A stretch of DNA of 64,000 bases from Lampris incognitus (taxonomy: Eukaryota > Chordata > Actinopteri > Lampriformes > Lampridae). The position numbers were made by a program, and so were the translations under genes. Location: the NCBI RefSeq assembly GCF_029633865.1, contig NC_079219.1, positions 55,638,857-55,702,856 of the forward strand, in the 5' to 3' direction. Under the pieces are notes generated by a model that ran no database searches, was not told the DNA's origin, and saw only the letters and a program-made list of their open reading frames with translations. Every line of letters starts with the position of its first letter. The stretch's first letter is position 1. Below, piece by piece: positions 44,207-64,000 of this stretch.

Positions 44207-46280
44207 TATCCACACCATATAATACGTTTGGATTATAAGCGTTATTGTATGTTATTACTAACGGTTACATGTTTCTCGACATGTAGTGGCATTGTCATGT
44301 TTGGCGTGGGGACGAGTGACTTTTGCACCGTCCCACGCCAGCCTTTTGTAAGATGGGGGAGCATCCTGATATCTGGGGTGGCGTTGGTCTCCGGTCTGTT
44401 ACCGGAGACTCCGTTTTTACACTGCGAGATTGTTTCTGGCTTGTGATTGTACTAACAAACGGTTTGCAAGAGAGCACCTACACACACACACACACACATA
44501 TATGCTATTCACTCTGACAGGCCCAGCAGGTCTGCCACATGACTACAGTAACGCGTTTGACTGACTAGTTTAGCGGGGTATTTTTGCAAGCACTTTTGTT
44601 GAAACCCATTTTCATAAGACTGTTGGGCTCTAAAGCCCACCTGTTGGCATACAAGGAAATGTCGTTAACACACACACACACACACACACATACATGCAAA
44701 AACCCACGCACACATGCCACACTTGCCATGGTGGAAACTCCTTGTTTCATTTTCTTGTACTCGCCTCATTCTCTGTGACAGGGAGCCCGATCCAAACTAA
44801 ACTACAGCAGAAGCACTTTTCTGAACTGTAAACATGACGCTGTTTACACAACATGGAGCTTTAATGAACAAGCTGTGCAGATGAGTCGTCTGCACACAAG
44901 GCACATTATTTATCAAAGACGACAGCTCCATCGGCTGCCTGAGCGTGGGAGGATTTTAATTTATTCAGGTTAGGTTGGAAAAGACCTGTGATTTGTAGAA
45001 TGTTTTACCGTCTCACTAATGTGATCCTTGGCGTGTGCTTCGTTTTTGTCCTTTTAGTATTTGTTGTTGTTTTTTTTAATGGAATTGCACTGACTCATTA
45101 AACATTGCTATTAAGGCGGCCTTGTTGCGTGTTCTACTTCAAACCAGGTTTTGTTAACGAGGATTTTAATTTGCTGAAAGGGATTTGCTCTAGGTTTGTT
45201 TTCCTTTGGCAGTCAAACATTGCACGCAGGCGGGCACCCCGGCTGGGTCCTCACTGCAGCGTCAGACACTGAAAAAATGATTTGACAATGTAAAAAAGGA
45301 ATTAAATACATTTAAAAACACAAACTGAAACGTGCAAATTCCAAAGATGACAGTTTTGATACAATTTATTAAAACTGAAGAGCAAAAAATAAAAGTAACT
45401 GAACTGTCCTTTTCTAGAATTTTGTGTATGGGTGGGTTTTTTTTCTTCTTGTTTTGACTACAGTACAGCTCATTTTAAACTAAAACATTCAAATTTTGCA
45501 TATGCATAACTTTAATTGGAAATATAGATGGATTTTTTTTTAGTCTTTATTGAGATGGAATCAGAAATTACTCCATTCTGAAAAAGTATAAAACAATAGT
45601 CTATGTGAGCAGTATGTTAGATGTCGGGGGTTTGCTATCAATGGTTTGCTTGCTTGGGAACAATCCCAATTTGATTTGGCCACTTCATCAAAAAGGCAAC
45701 ATCAATTTTTTGGCGATAAAGAAACACAAAGTGTCCTAAACAGACTTCACTTCGTTTTCCATCCTCTCCTTCACTCCATTCTTCTTCTCATCTCTTCAGT
45801 GTTGCTTTTACGTAGTAGAGGAGAGACGGTGAGAGACTTCAGAGGACAGAGAAAATATTTTTATAGGAACAGAACTTGCCTAGAAGTAGTGGATTAGGGG
45901 TTCACATGATGCTAGAAGTCAGAATTAAAGATTACCAAAGGTGGACAAGAAGGGATTTGGGGGGGCATTCTAGACAGGGGAGAGAAAACATGGGCCCTTT
46001 TTAAGAATACAGGACTAGAGAGGAGAATATAAAGATAAATAGCCTAGGCCTACATAAGAACATAGATTAGAAGAATTGAGTAGAATTTGTATAGACATAT
46101 GATATCAATGTTTTACTGTAAATGGAATAGTATACCAATATTAATAGAACTAGAAGAACCCTGCTACAATGTAGCGGTTTGGTTATCCACCCGTCTAAAT
46201 CTCCCTCCTCTTCATCCTGCCAGCTAACCGCCTTCCCCCTGCCCCTAAACCCCCCCCCCCCACTCCAACTCCCTCCCCCC
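44207..46280. other. Intergenic region between TMEM245 and TMEM67
   Basis: Holds two short CA runs (about 44480 and 44670) and otherwise AT-rich sequence. The small open frame at 45646-45897 has no recognisable domain or splice context. Confidence 0.45.
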
Positions 46281-46704
46281 CAAATGCTCAGAATCATCTG
46301 AAATACCGAGAAAAGTGTTTTTTAGCCATTTTTAGAAAATGCATATTTTGCATAATTATGCATAATTATTATAATTATTTTAATGTTCTGATATTTTTCT
46401 GGTCCTCTCTGGAACAATACCTACCACCTCCAAAAAAAATGAGGATCATAATTGCATTTTTGCAAAAATGCATATATTTTGCATAATGCCAAAACATTTC
46501 CAAGTCCCAGACATTTTTTTTTATATAGGTGAAAAAAATCAAAGATGCTCAGAATCACCTGAAATGCCGAGAAAAGTGGTTTTTAGCCATTTTTAGAAAA
46601 ATGCATATTTTGCATATTTATGCACAATTTTAATTTCCTGGGATTTTTCCCTTACTCTCTGAGACAATACCTACCACCTCCAAAAAGAATTAGGATCATA
46701 AGTG
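46281..46704. repeat. Tandemly repeated AT-rich block upstream of TMEM67
   Basis: A ~260-bp unit starting ATGCTCAGAATCATCTGAAA (46284) is followed by a partial second unit starting at 46544. Both contain GCCATTTTTAGAAAA, TGCATATTTTGCAT and CAATACCTACCACCTCCAAA. The units have diverged by substitutions and small gaps, so the duplication is not recent. Confidence 0.8.
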
Positions 46705-46734
46705 CTTTAGTTTTCGGTCCCGCTATCTGCACTA

Positions 46735-46747
46735 ACACACACACACG

Positions 46748-46778
<31 letters not shown>

Positions 46779-46795
46779 GAACACCACACACACAA
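46735..46795. repeat. (CA)n microsatellite
   Basis: An interrupted CA run about 170 bases upstream of the TMEM67 start codon. Confidence 0.85.
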
Positions 46796-46961
46796 GATTG
46801 GGCGTATGGACGTAATCCGGTGATGGAACTGCACAACCCGGACCGTTAGATGGCGGTATGCAGCTTTCCTCGCTGGTTCACGATCCGCCCAAAACAAAGA
46901 ACAGTGAAGAAGAAGAAGAAGACGAAGAAGAAGAAGCCGGAACTGAAAGACGTTGTTTACC

Positions 46962-57415
<10,454 letters not shown>

Positions 57416-58069
57416 CATTTCCAGCTGATTCATTGATAATGCCAACATTGCTACGTGGTAGAGCATGTCTATTTTTTTACAGCTTGTGCAGCTATTAGAT
57501 TTTATAATTCTTTGTACCACATTTTCCATACAGTCTTTTTCACCATTGAAACGTTCATGTAAATATTTTCAGTGATGTTTTGCTTTGATATTTCAGTGTT
57601 TGTCCAGTGTGAGGTCTTTCTTAATTAAAGCTGATGTGACAGCAGTCTTGTGTGAGCGAACGCTCATGTGTCGTTTATAACATATTGCAACCAGGGGCCA
57701 GGAGAGGCAGATTTGCAGCGACTCGAGGAGCAAGCTGTTGCACGAACTCGAAGGAAACGAGAAAGTCGCCCTTTCAAAGGTTCTCCCCGCTTTTACAGCG
57801 TTTTGACGTTTTTGCCAACGGCCAGTTGCGTAATCAACGCCGCTCATGTCGTGTCAAGACGTTTACTCCGATCTCGAGCCATAAGCTACCCACGTGTTAC
57901 CGTTGCAGCTGTTAAATAACAGCGTTTTCAGATGACGTCTAACCGTTTGGCCGAGCGTGCACTTCTTCGTCGGACTTAAATTCACGCCACACAGTCGCAA
58001 AAGCTGCAGAAGCTTCTTCTTCTTCTTCTTTTTTTTTTTTTAAGCTGCAGAAGCTTTTCGCCTGCAGGG
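57416..58069. other. TMEM67 3'UTR and TMEM67-PDP1 spacer
   Basis: Contains the TMEM67 3'UTR (polyadenylation signal at 57624) and about 400 bases of spacer. Near 57999-58056 the word AAGCTGCAGAAGCTT occurs twice around a TTC run. No further gene is seen. Confidence 0.55.
57624..57629 (+). terminator. Probable TMEM67 polyadenylation signal
   Basis: ATTAAA lies 209 bases after the TMEM67 stop codon and is followed within 30 bases by a GT-rich stretch (CTTGTGTGAG). It is the most common variant of the polyadenylation hexamer. Confidence 0.55.
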
Positions 58070-58203
58070 GCCGACGGGGACGTCACGACTCCTGTCAGCG
58101 CTCAGCCAATCGGGGCTCGCGGTGCGTCCGAGCGCTGGTGAACGATGCACGGTATTCCGGTCCGCTATGAACGCTAATAACCACTCCAAACCCGCCGGAT
58201 AAG
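58070..58203 (+). promoter_or_regulatory. Probable PDP1 core promoter and non-coding exon 1
   Basis: GC-rich, CpG-dense sequence with a CCAAT word (58106-58110) and no TATA box. A strong donor, AAG followed by GTGAGTGTG, lies at 58203/58204, so exon 1 probably ends at 58203 and is untranslated. The transcription start is not fixed. The assignment rests on composition, the donor and position. Confidence 0.5.
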
Positions 58204-58700
58204 GTGAGTGTGTGTGTATTGTGAGTCTGTCCCCGTGCTTTTAGGTTTTCGACGCGGCTCTGCGAGAGGTTCCTGCGTGGGCTTTGCTCGGCTCGGCTCG
58301 GCCGCGCTTGGGCGGGCGGTGGTCCGCGGCTAGCGAGTCCGTGTGTGCGGCTTTCTCCGCCCGGCCGGCCGGCCGGCCGACGGACGGACGGCGCATCGTA
58401 CTTGGCGGAGCGCCAGCGTTATTTAAAGCGCCGCCGCCGCGCAGCGCTGACGCGACCCCCGGCGTCGCCGTTGCCTCGTTTTACACCGATTTGCCGTTTT
58501 CGCTGGCGGGCTTTTAGCTGCTGCTCGTAGGCCACTTGTCAACAAACATGGCAACTTAGTAGGGATGGGCCCCCCCCCCCCATGGCCCCTCCCGTGTGCG
58601 CGGCTTTCCTAGCCCTCGGGCTGCACCGCAGAGACTAGAGAACACCGGGAGTGCTTATTGGATTAGTCATGACCCCGGCCGCCGCCGCCGCCGATGCCCC
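58204..58700. promoter_or_regulatory. CpG island at the PDP1 5' end
   Basis: Very CpG-rich, with GGCTCGGCTCGG, GGGCGGGCGG, GGCCGGCCGGCCGG and GACGGACGGACGG runs. A possible alternative exon with ATG 58669 and donor GAT/GTAGGT (58703/58704) exists, but I have no support for its use. Confidence 0.55.
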
Positions 58701-58980
58701 GGATGTAGGTTTCTTGCGCCTCCACATCGTCGTGGGCGAACACCCCTCCCATGCATGCAGCGCACGGACCCACCAAGTCCCCAATTACGTAACCAAGATC
58801 GAGACACGCGAGAGTCCGGATCTGGTTCAGTGGGACGGAGAGAGAACTGAAGTAGGTGTAAATGCCAGGAGGAGAATTAATAGCAAGTCTATTAATAGGC
58901 GGCTCCCCGTTTGACCTGTCCTTGGAGGATAGGGCAACGCGGTAATAGAAGCCGGGCGGACACCAGAGCGTTTTGTGTCT

Positions 58981-60733
58981 GTTGCACTGTGGTCTGGGAT
59001 CTAGGTTAACACACCGGTCTGGGGTCTAGGTCAGCACTCTGGTCTGGAGTCTGGGTTAACACTCTGGTCTGGGGTCTGGGTTAACACTCTGGTCTGGAGT
59101 CTGGGTTAACACTCTGGTCTGGAGTCTGGGTTAACACTCTGGTCTGGAGTCTGGGTTAACACTCTGGTCTGGAGTCTGGGTTAACACTCTGGTCTGGAGT
59201 CTGGGTTAACACTCTGGTCTGGAGTCTGGGTTAACACTCTGGTCTGGAGTCTAGGCCAGCACTCTGGTCTGGAGTCTGGGTTAACACTCCGGTCTGGAGT
59301 CTGGGTTAACACTATGGTCTGGAGTCTAGGTCAGCACTCTGGTCTGGAGTCTGGGTTAACACACCGGTCTGGAGTCTGGGTTAACACTCTGGTCTGGATT
59401 CTGGGTTAACACCCTGGTCTGGAGTTTGGGTTAACACTCTTGTCTGGAGTCTAGGCCAGCACTCTGGTCTGGAGTCTGGGTTAACACTCCGGTCTGGAGT
59501 CTGGGTTAACACCCTGCTCTGGAGTCTGGGTTAACACTCTGGTCTGGAGTCTAGGTCAGCACGCTGGTCTGGAGTCTGGGTTAACACCCTGGTCTGGAGT
59601 CTGGGTTAACACTCCGGTCTGGAGTCTGGGTTAACACACCGGTCTGGAGTCTGGGTTAACACTCTGGTCTGGAGTCTGGGTTAACACTCTGGTCTGGAGT
59701 CTTGGTTAACACTCCGGTCTGGGTTAACACTCCAGTCTGGAGTCTTGGTTAACACTCCAGTCTGGAGTCTGGGTTAACATCCTGGTCTGGAGTCTGGGTT
59801 AACACTCTGGTCTGGAGTCTAGGTCAGCACTCTGGTCTGGAGTCTGGGTTAACATGCCGGTCTGGAGTCTGGGTTAACACCCTGGTCTGGAGTCTGGGTT
59901 AACACTCTGGTCTGGAGTCTAGGTCAGCACTCTGGTCTGGAGTCTGGGTTAACACTCTGGTCTGGAGTCTGGGTTAACACCCTGGTCTGGAGTCTAGGTC
60001 AGCACTCTGGTCTGGAGTCTAGGTCAGCACGCTGGTCTGGAGTCTGGGTTAACACCCTGGTCTGGAGTCTGGGTTAACACTCTGGTCTGGAGTCTAGGCC
60101 AGCACTCTGGTCTGGAGTCTGGGTTAACACCCTGGTCTGGAGTCTAGGTCAGCATTCTGGTCTGGAGTCTGGGTTAACACTCTGGTCTGGAGTCTGGGTT
60201 AACACTCTGGTCTGGAGTCTGGGTTAACATCTTGGTCTGGAGTCTTGGTTAACACTCTGGTCCGGAGTCTAGGTCAGCACGCTGGTCTGGAGTCTGGATT
60301 AACACTCTGGTCTGGAGTCTGGGTTAACACCCTGGTCTGGAGTCTGGGTTAACACTCTGGTCTGGAGTCTAGGTCAGCACTCTGGTCTGGAGTCTGGGTT
60401 AACACTCCGGTCTGGAGTCTGGGTTAACACACCAGTCTGGAGTCTGGGTTAACACTCCGGTCTGGAGTCTGGGTTAACACCCTGATCTGGAGTCTGGGTT
60501 AACACTCTGGTCTGGAGTCTAGGTCAGCACTCTGGTCTGGAGTCTGGGTTAACACTCCGGTCTGGAGTCTGGGTTAACACTCTGGCTGGAGTCTGGGTTA
60601 ACACACCGATCTGGAGTCGGGGTTAACACTCCGGTCTGGAGTCTAGGTCAGCACTCTGGTCTGGAGTCTGGGTTAACACTCTGGTCTGGAATCTGGGTTA
60701 ACACACCGGTCTGGACTCTGGAGTCTAGGGTAA
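58981..60733. repeat. 25-bp minisatellite in PDP1 intron 1
   Basis: About 70 copies of a 25-bp unit, ACTCTGGTCTGGAGTC followed by either TGGGTTAAC or TAGGTCAGC. The first form contains GTTAAC. The two forms are interspersed irregularly, with further variation at ACTCT/ACTCC/ACACC/ACCCT. Two units near 59725 are shortened. Confidence 0.95.
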
Positions 60734-60835
60734 CACGCCCCTCTTGAAACTTGGGCGCAGTATGGGAAGTTAATTGTAGTCTGTCAACATACTTGGAATT
60801 CCGCAGTAGGGACGTGTGGCTCTCCATGTGTGATC

Positions 60836-61600
60836 CCAATCAGAATACTTTATTCATCCCCGGGGGGAAATTGGGTTGTGCAGACACTCGCGCTCTAGTA
60901 AGGAAAAAACTCAAAACGAACAAGATAACGAGAAAATAGAAGCAAGAACAACAGAAACAAATAGAAATAAAATAAGAGATGGAAATAAGAACAAAATATA
61001 TCAGCAAGCATGGTGCACATGACACCCTATCTATACTGCACTACCGCAGCGCAAAACAACAGCACAAACAAAACCCAACAAGTCGAAGGCCAGTCCAGTG
61101 ACCATTAACTCCAGAGCGTCTGACAGTCTGAGGGAGGAGTTGTACAGTTTGATGGCCACAGGCAGGAATGACCTCCTGTGGCGCTCTGTAGTGCATTTCG
61201 GCAGAATGAGTCTATTACTAAAAGTACTCCTGTGCCCAACCAGCACATCGTGGAGTGGGTGGGAGACATTGTCCATGATGGTACATAATTTCAACAGCGT
61301 CCTCCTCTCACAAACCGCCGTCGGAGGATCCAGTTCCAGCCCCACAACGTCACCGGCCTTGCAGATCCGTTTATTGAGCCCCAACACACAACAGCAAACA
61401 GGCCACCACAGACTTATACCACGTCCTGAGCATCGTCTGGCAGATTTTGGAGGACTTCAGCCTCCTCAAAAAGTAGAGACGGCTCTGTCCCTTCTTGTAG
61501 AGGGCATCAGTGTTCTTAGCCCAGTCCAGTTTATTGTCTACAAACACTCCCAGGTACTTGTAGTATTCCACTGACCCCCAAATCACCAACTGCAGCTATG
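60836..61600 (-). mobile_element. LINE fragment, C-terminal reverse transcriptase region and 3' end
   Basis: On the minus strand 61371-61589 reads KYLGVFVDNKLDW and LYKKGQSRLYFLRRLKSS, and 61031-61387 reads LNKRICKAGDVVGLELDPP and ERHRRSFLPVAIKLYNSSL. Both are typical of the C-terminal end of L2/Rex-type ORF2 proteins. A frame change at about 61380 breaks it. The 3' end is GGGGATGAATAAAGTATTCTG on that strand, cut short of a repeat tail. It lies in PDP1 intron 1. Confidence 0.85.
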
Positions 61601-62061
61601 ACATGTCAGCAACACTGAAACGGTCACCTTGTCACCCTCTGCTCATATGTTCCAGCACTGAATGCACACATTAAGATACTTTGAAGAAGAAAAGTAAATA
61701 AGTCATAAAGTTAATATATAGCCTGATGTAACTGGAGCTTCTTTTTTTAGCCACTCCTTTATTTCGTCATCTCTACGACATGTAATTCTCACACTTGAAT
61801 ATTGATATCTAGCATGAAAGGTTAGATCACCAAGAAGCAGGGAGTAGGAAAGTCACACGGACAGTAGACATGTTCAGCAGTGTTGCAGACAAAGTGTCAG
61901 ATAAGTCTGCACGTTGACCATTTAATAGTGTATGTAGAAATACTTCTCTTTATATATGAATGTCTGAATGCCAAGAGATACGCATCCATTACACACTCTT
62001 AGCTGTGGGAGCATGGCTGTTTGTGAGCGCTGCCCTTCTGAACTCTTGTATTTCTTTGCAG
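61601..62061. other. End of PDP1 intron 1
   Basis: AT-rich with no recognised repeat. It ends in the acceptor TTTCTTTGCAG (62051-62061). Confidence 0.5.
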
Positions 62062-62120
62062 TGGTTGCATTGACATCAGTGGTGCACTTGTGCAGGTGCG
62101 CCCCACGTGTGCTGTCAGCC

Positions 62121-63690
62121 ATGCCTGTGACATTACAGTTTCTCAGGGGTTTGCCCCGTGCCAAGCTCCTGGCCGCCAGCCTGTTACCGTGCCAACACCA
62201 GTCCCACTTTAGTCCTGTTTCCTCCTGGCCCACTTCACGACGCCCCTCCCATATCTGGCGATGCCATCTGTCATCGAGGAGTTACCGGACCACCTCACAC
62301 CTTCATAGCTATACCCTCACCCCGCCGCAGGTCAACTCCATTCTCAAAGCCAATGAATACAGCTTCAAGGTTTGTGTTCTCACTCACTCACTCACTCTGT
62401 CTATTTACTGTCTCTTACTTACTCTCCCACACACTTACATTCGTCCATCCTTACATAAAACCTTTGACTTTGGGTTTTGATTTTGTACCACGGTTCTAGG
62501 TGCCAGAGTTTGATGGGAAGAACGTGTCATCTGTGATGGGATTTGACAGTAACCAACTACCAGCAAATGCTCCCATAGAGGATCGCCGCAGCGCAGCCAC
62601 CTGTCTGCAGACAAGAGGGATGCTGCTGGGTGTGTTTGATGGCCACGCCGGCTGTGCCTGTGCGCAGGTAGAACTCATTTTGATCCACTTCAATCAAATG
62701 CGCATGCTTTAAACAATCCATCGATCATTGTGAACCGCAGATCTGATGAGGTGAATAGCCCCGCACATCTGGACACATCGCTACTCGAAACCTCCACTCG
62801 CATAATTTGACAGTGGGAATAGTTAACAATGCTCATTTGCTAGTATATAGTTACTACTACTACTACTACTCTCGGCTGCTCCCGTTAGGGGTCGCCACAG
62901 CGGATCATCCGTTTCCATTTCTTCCTGAGTCTTATTTATGATCCGCATATTTGATTTGGCAAAGATTTTACGCCGGATGCCCTTCCTGACGCAACCCTCC
63001 CCATTTGTCCGGGCTTGGGACCGGCACTAAGGATGCACTGGCTTGTGCATCCTCAGTGGCTGGGTTCATTTGCTAGTATATCGATACATTTCAGTAAAAT
63101 GCTACTTCCAACTATAAATCTGATAATTTGAACCGCTAATGATGCACATTTGTAAGCCTGCACTGCATGATTCTATAAACCGCAAAGATCTGTACACCGG
63201 TTAATTTGTCAGTGGCCAACATATTGAAAAAGACCTTCAAGCCATAAAGAAGTTTATAAGTACCATCTAAAGTACCATATGAATATTTTATAAGTACCAT
63301 TTGCTTTATACAGTACTTATCTACAGTATATACTTTGCTATTGCAGTGATGCAGGAGAAAAAATAAATTTTCTATTATGATAAAGTTGCACTGATTACAT
63401 TCTGAAGATGAACAGATGAAGATTGTTTGATTTGCCGTGTTCCCTGTCTCTCTCGCCGACTGTCTTTCCCTCTGCCAGGCGCTGAGTGAGAGGTTGTTCT
63501 ACTACATAGCCGTATCACTGCTGCCTCACAACACCCTGTGTGAACTGGAGGCGGCGGTGGAGGCCAGCCGGCCCCTCAGCCCCATTCTGCAGTGGCACAA
63601 ACACCCCAACGACTACTTCAGCAGGGAGGCTCAGATGCTGTATTTCAACAGCCTCCGCACCTACTGGCAGGAGCTCATCGATCTCAACAG
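62121..63690 (+). CDS. pdp1: PDP1, pyruvate dehydrogenase phosphatase catalytic subunit 1, 5' part
   Basis: Three coding exons are in the window: 62121-62369, 62500-62667 and 63479-63690. They code about 209 residues of a protein that is near 540 in the family; the rest lies beyond the window. The exon with the start probably begins at acceptor 62061, so 62062-62120 is 5'UTR. The first ~70 residues are rich in Arg, Ser and Leu with few acidic residues, as expected of a mitochondrial targeting peptide. The conserved part starts at LTPPQVNSILKANEYSFK. PP2C metal-binding motifs are seen as APIEDRRSA and GVFDGHAGCAC. These are followed by SERLFYYIAVSLLPH and FNSLRTYWQELIDLN. The enzyme dephosphorylates and so activates the pyruvate dehydrogenase E1 subunit in the mitochondrial matrix. 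The last donor, AG/GTGAGG, leaves phase 2. Confidence 0.94.
62869..63066 (+). repeat. Common fish repeat, CTCGGCTGCTCCCGTTAGGG type
   Basis: Begins with an ACT run, then TCGGCTGCTCCCGTTAGGGG, GTCGCCACAGCGGATCATCC, and GCCGGATGCCCTTCCTGACG. It lies in the PDP1 intron between 62667 and 63479. GCTAGTATAT occurs near both sides (62840 and 63073), which may mark its target duplication. Confidence 0.7.
63067..63478. other. PDP1 intron, remainder
   Basis: AT-rich and ending in the acceptor CCTCTGCCAG (63469-63478). No other feature is seen. Confidence 0.5.
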
Positions 63691-63967
63691 GTGAGGGGGT
63701 GGAACAGGTCAATGCAGATGATGTGTTGCAAAAATCTATTTCTTTTTCTCTCTTGCATTTGCAATCTCCTCTCTCTCGCTCACTTGGTCACTTTCTCGCT
63801 TGCACTCTCTCTTTCTCGCTGTCATTTGCCGGTTTACCATCAATTGTTCAGTGGTTTTTAAATTAAAAATTTTTAATCCTTTAATTGAACTCCCTGTGTC
63901 CAGTTCGATATCATTGAAAACATTTAAGAGAATAGTGGAAAGTAGTTGACAAGAATGACTTGCCATG

Positions 63968-64000
63968 GGTGTCTGGGTAGTGTAGTGGTCTATTCCGTTA
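63968..64000 (+). mobile_element. tRNA-derived SINE, family B, copy 7, cut by window end
   Basis: GGTGTCTGGGTAGTGTAGTG followed by GTCTATTCCGTTA matches the head of the other copies, including the A box (TAGTGTAGTGG). It lies in the next PDP1 intron. Confidence 0.8.

Noticed and set aside
45646-45897. 83-codon open frame between TMEM245 and TMEM67
   Set aside because: No recognisable domain, weak start context and AT-rich surroundings; likely chance.
58284-58914. GC-rich open frames in the PDP1 CpG island
   Set aside because: Long frames are expected in CpG-rich sequence. No homology is recognised and there is no evidence for use, though an alternative first exon at 58669-58703 cannot be excluded.

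Overview
This is a window of a vertebrate nuclear genome, almost certainly a ray-finned fish. It has intron-split genes with GT/AG borders, Tc1-like transposons, tRNA-derived SINEs, LINE fragments, foldback and hAT-type MITEs, long micro- and minisatellites, and one 200-base assembly gap. No operons, CRISPR arrays or viral genes are seen. Four protein-coding genes are supported, all on the + strand: FRRS1L (15083-18707, first coding exon not found), TMEM245 (20866-42291), TMEM67/meckelin (46962-57415) and the 5' part of PDP1 (coding 62121-63690, continuing past the window). Exon borders for TMEM245 (18 exons, 875 codons plus stop) and TMEM67 (28 exons, 983 codons plus stop) were worked out by hand. 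Every junction keeps frame, so both genes look complete and functional. Layout: 1-15 kb is repeat-rich, with a Tc1 element carrying one nonsense codon, a tandemly duplicated 1.2-kb block of TIR plus minisatellite, two further minisatellites, a GATA/GACA array, the gap and a degenerate telomere-like array. 15-19 kb holds FRRS1L. 21-42 kb holds TMEM245, whose introns carry many SINEs, a decayed Tc1 element, a LINE fragment and a hAT MITE. 42-47 kb is intergenic and holds a 1.15-kb foldback element with TTAA flanks. 47-57 kb is the compact TMEM67 gene. 58-64 kb holds the PDP1 CpG-rich promoter, a first intron with a 1.75-kb 25-bp minisatellite and a LINE fragment, and three coding exons. The genes do not form one pathway. 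FRRS1L acts in AMPA-receptor biogenesis, TMEM245 is a poorly known multi-pass membrane protein of the AI-2E family, TMEM67 is a ciliary transition-zone receptor-like protein, and PDP1 is the mitochondrial phosphatase that activates pyruvate dehydrogenase. In mammals FRRS1L-TMEM245 and TMEM67-PDP1 are neighbours on two different chromosomes; here the two pairs are joined in the same order and orientation.
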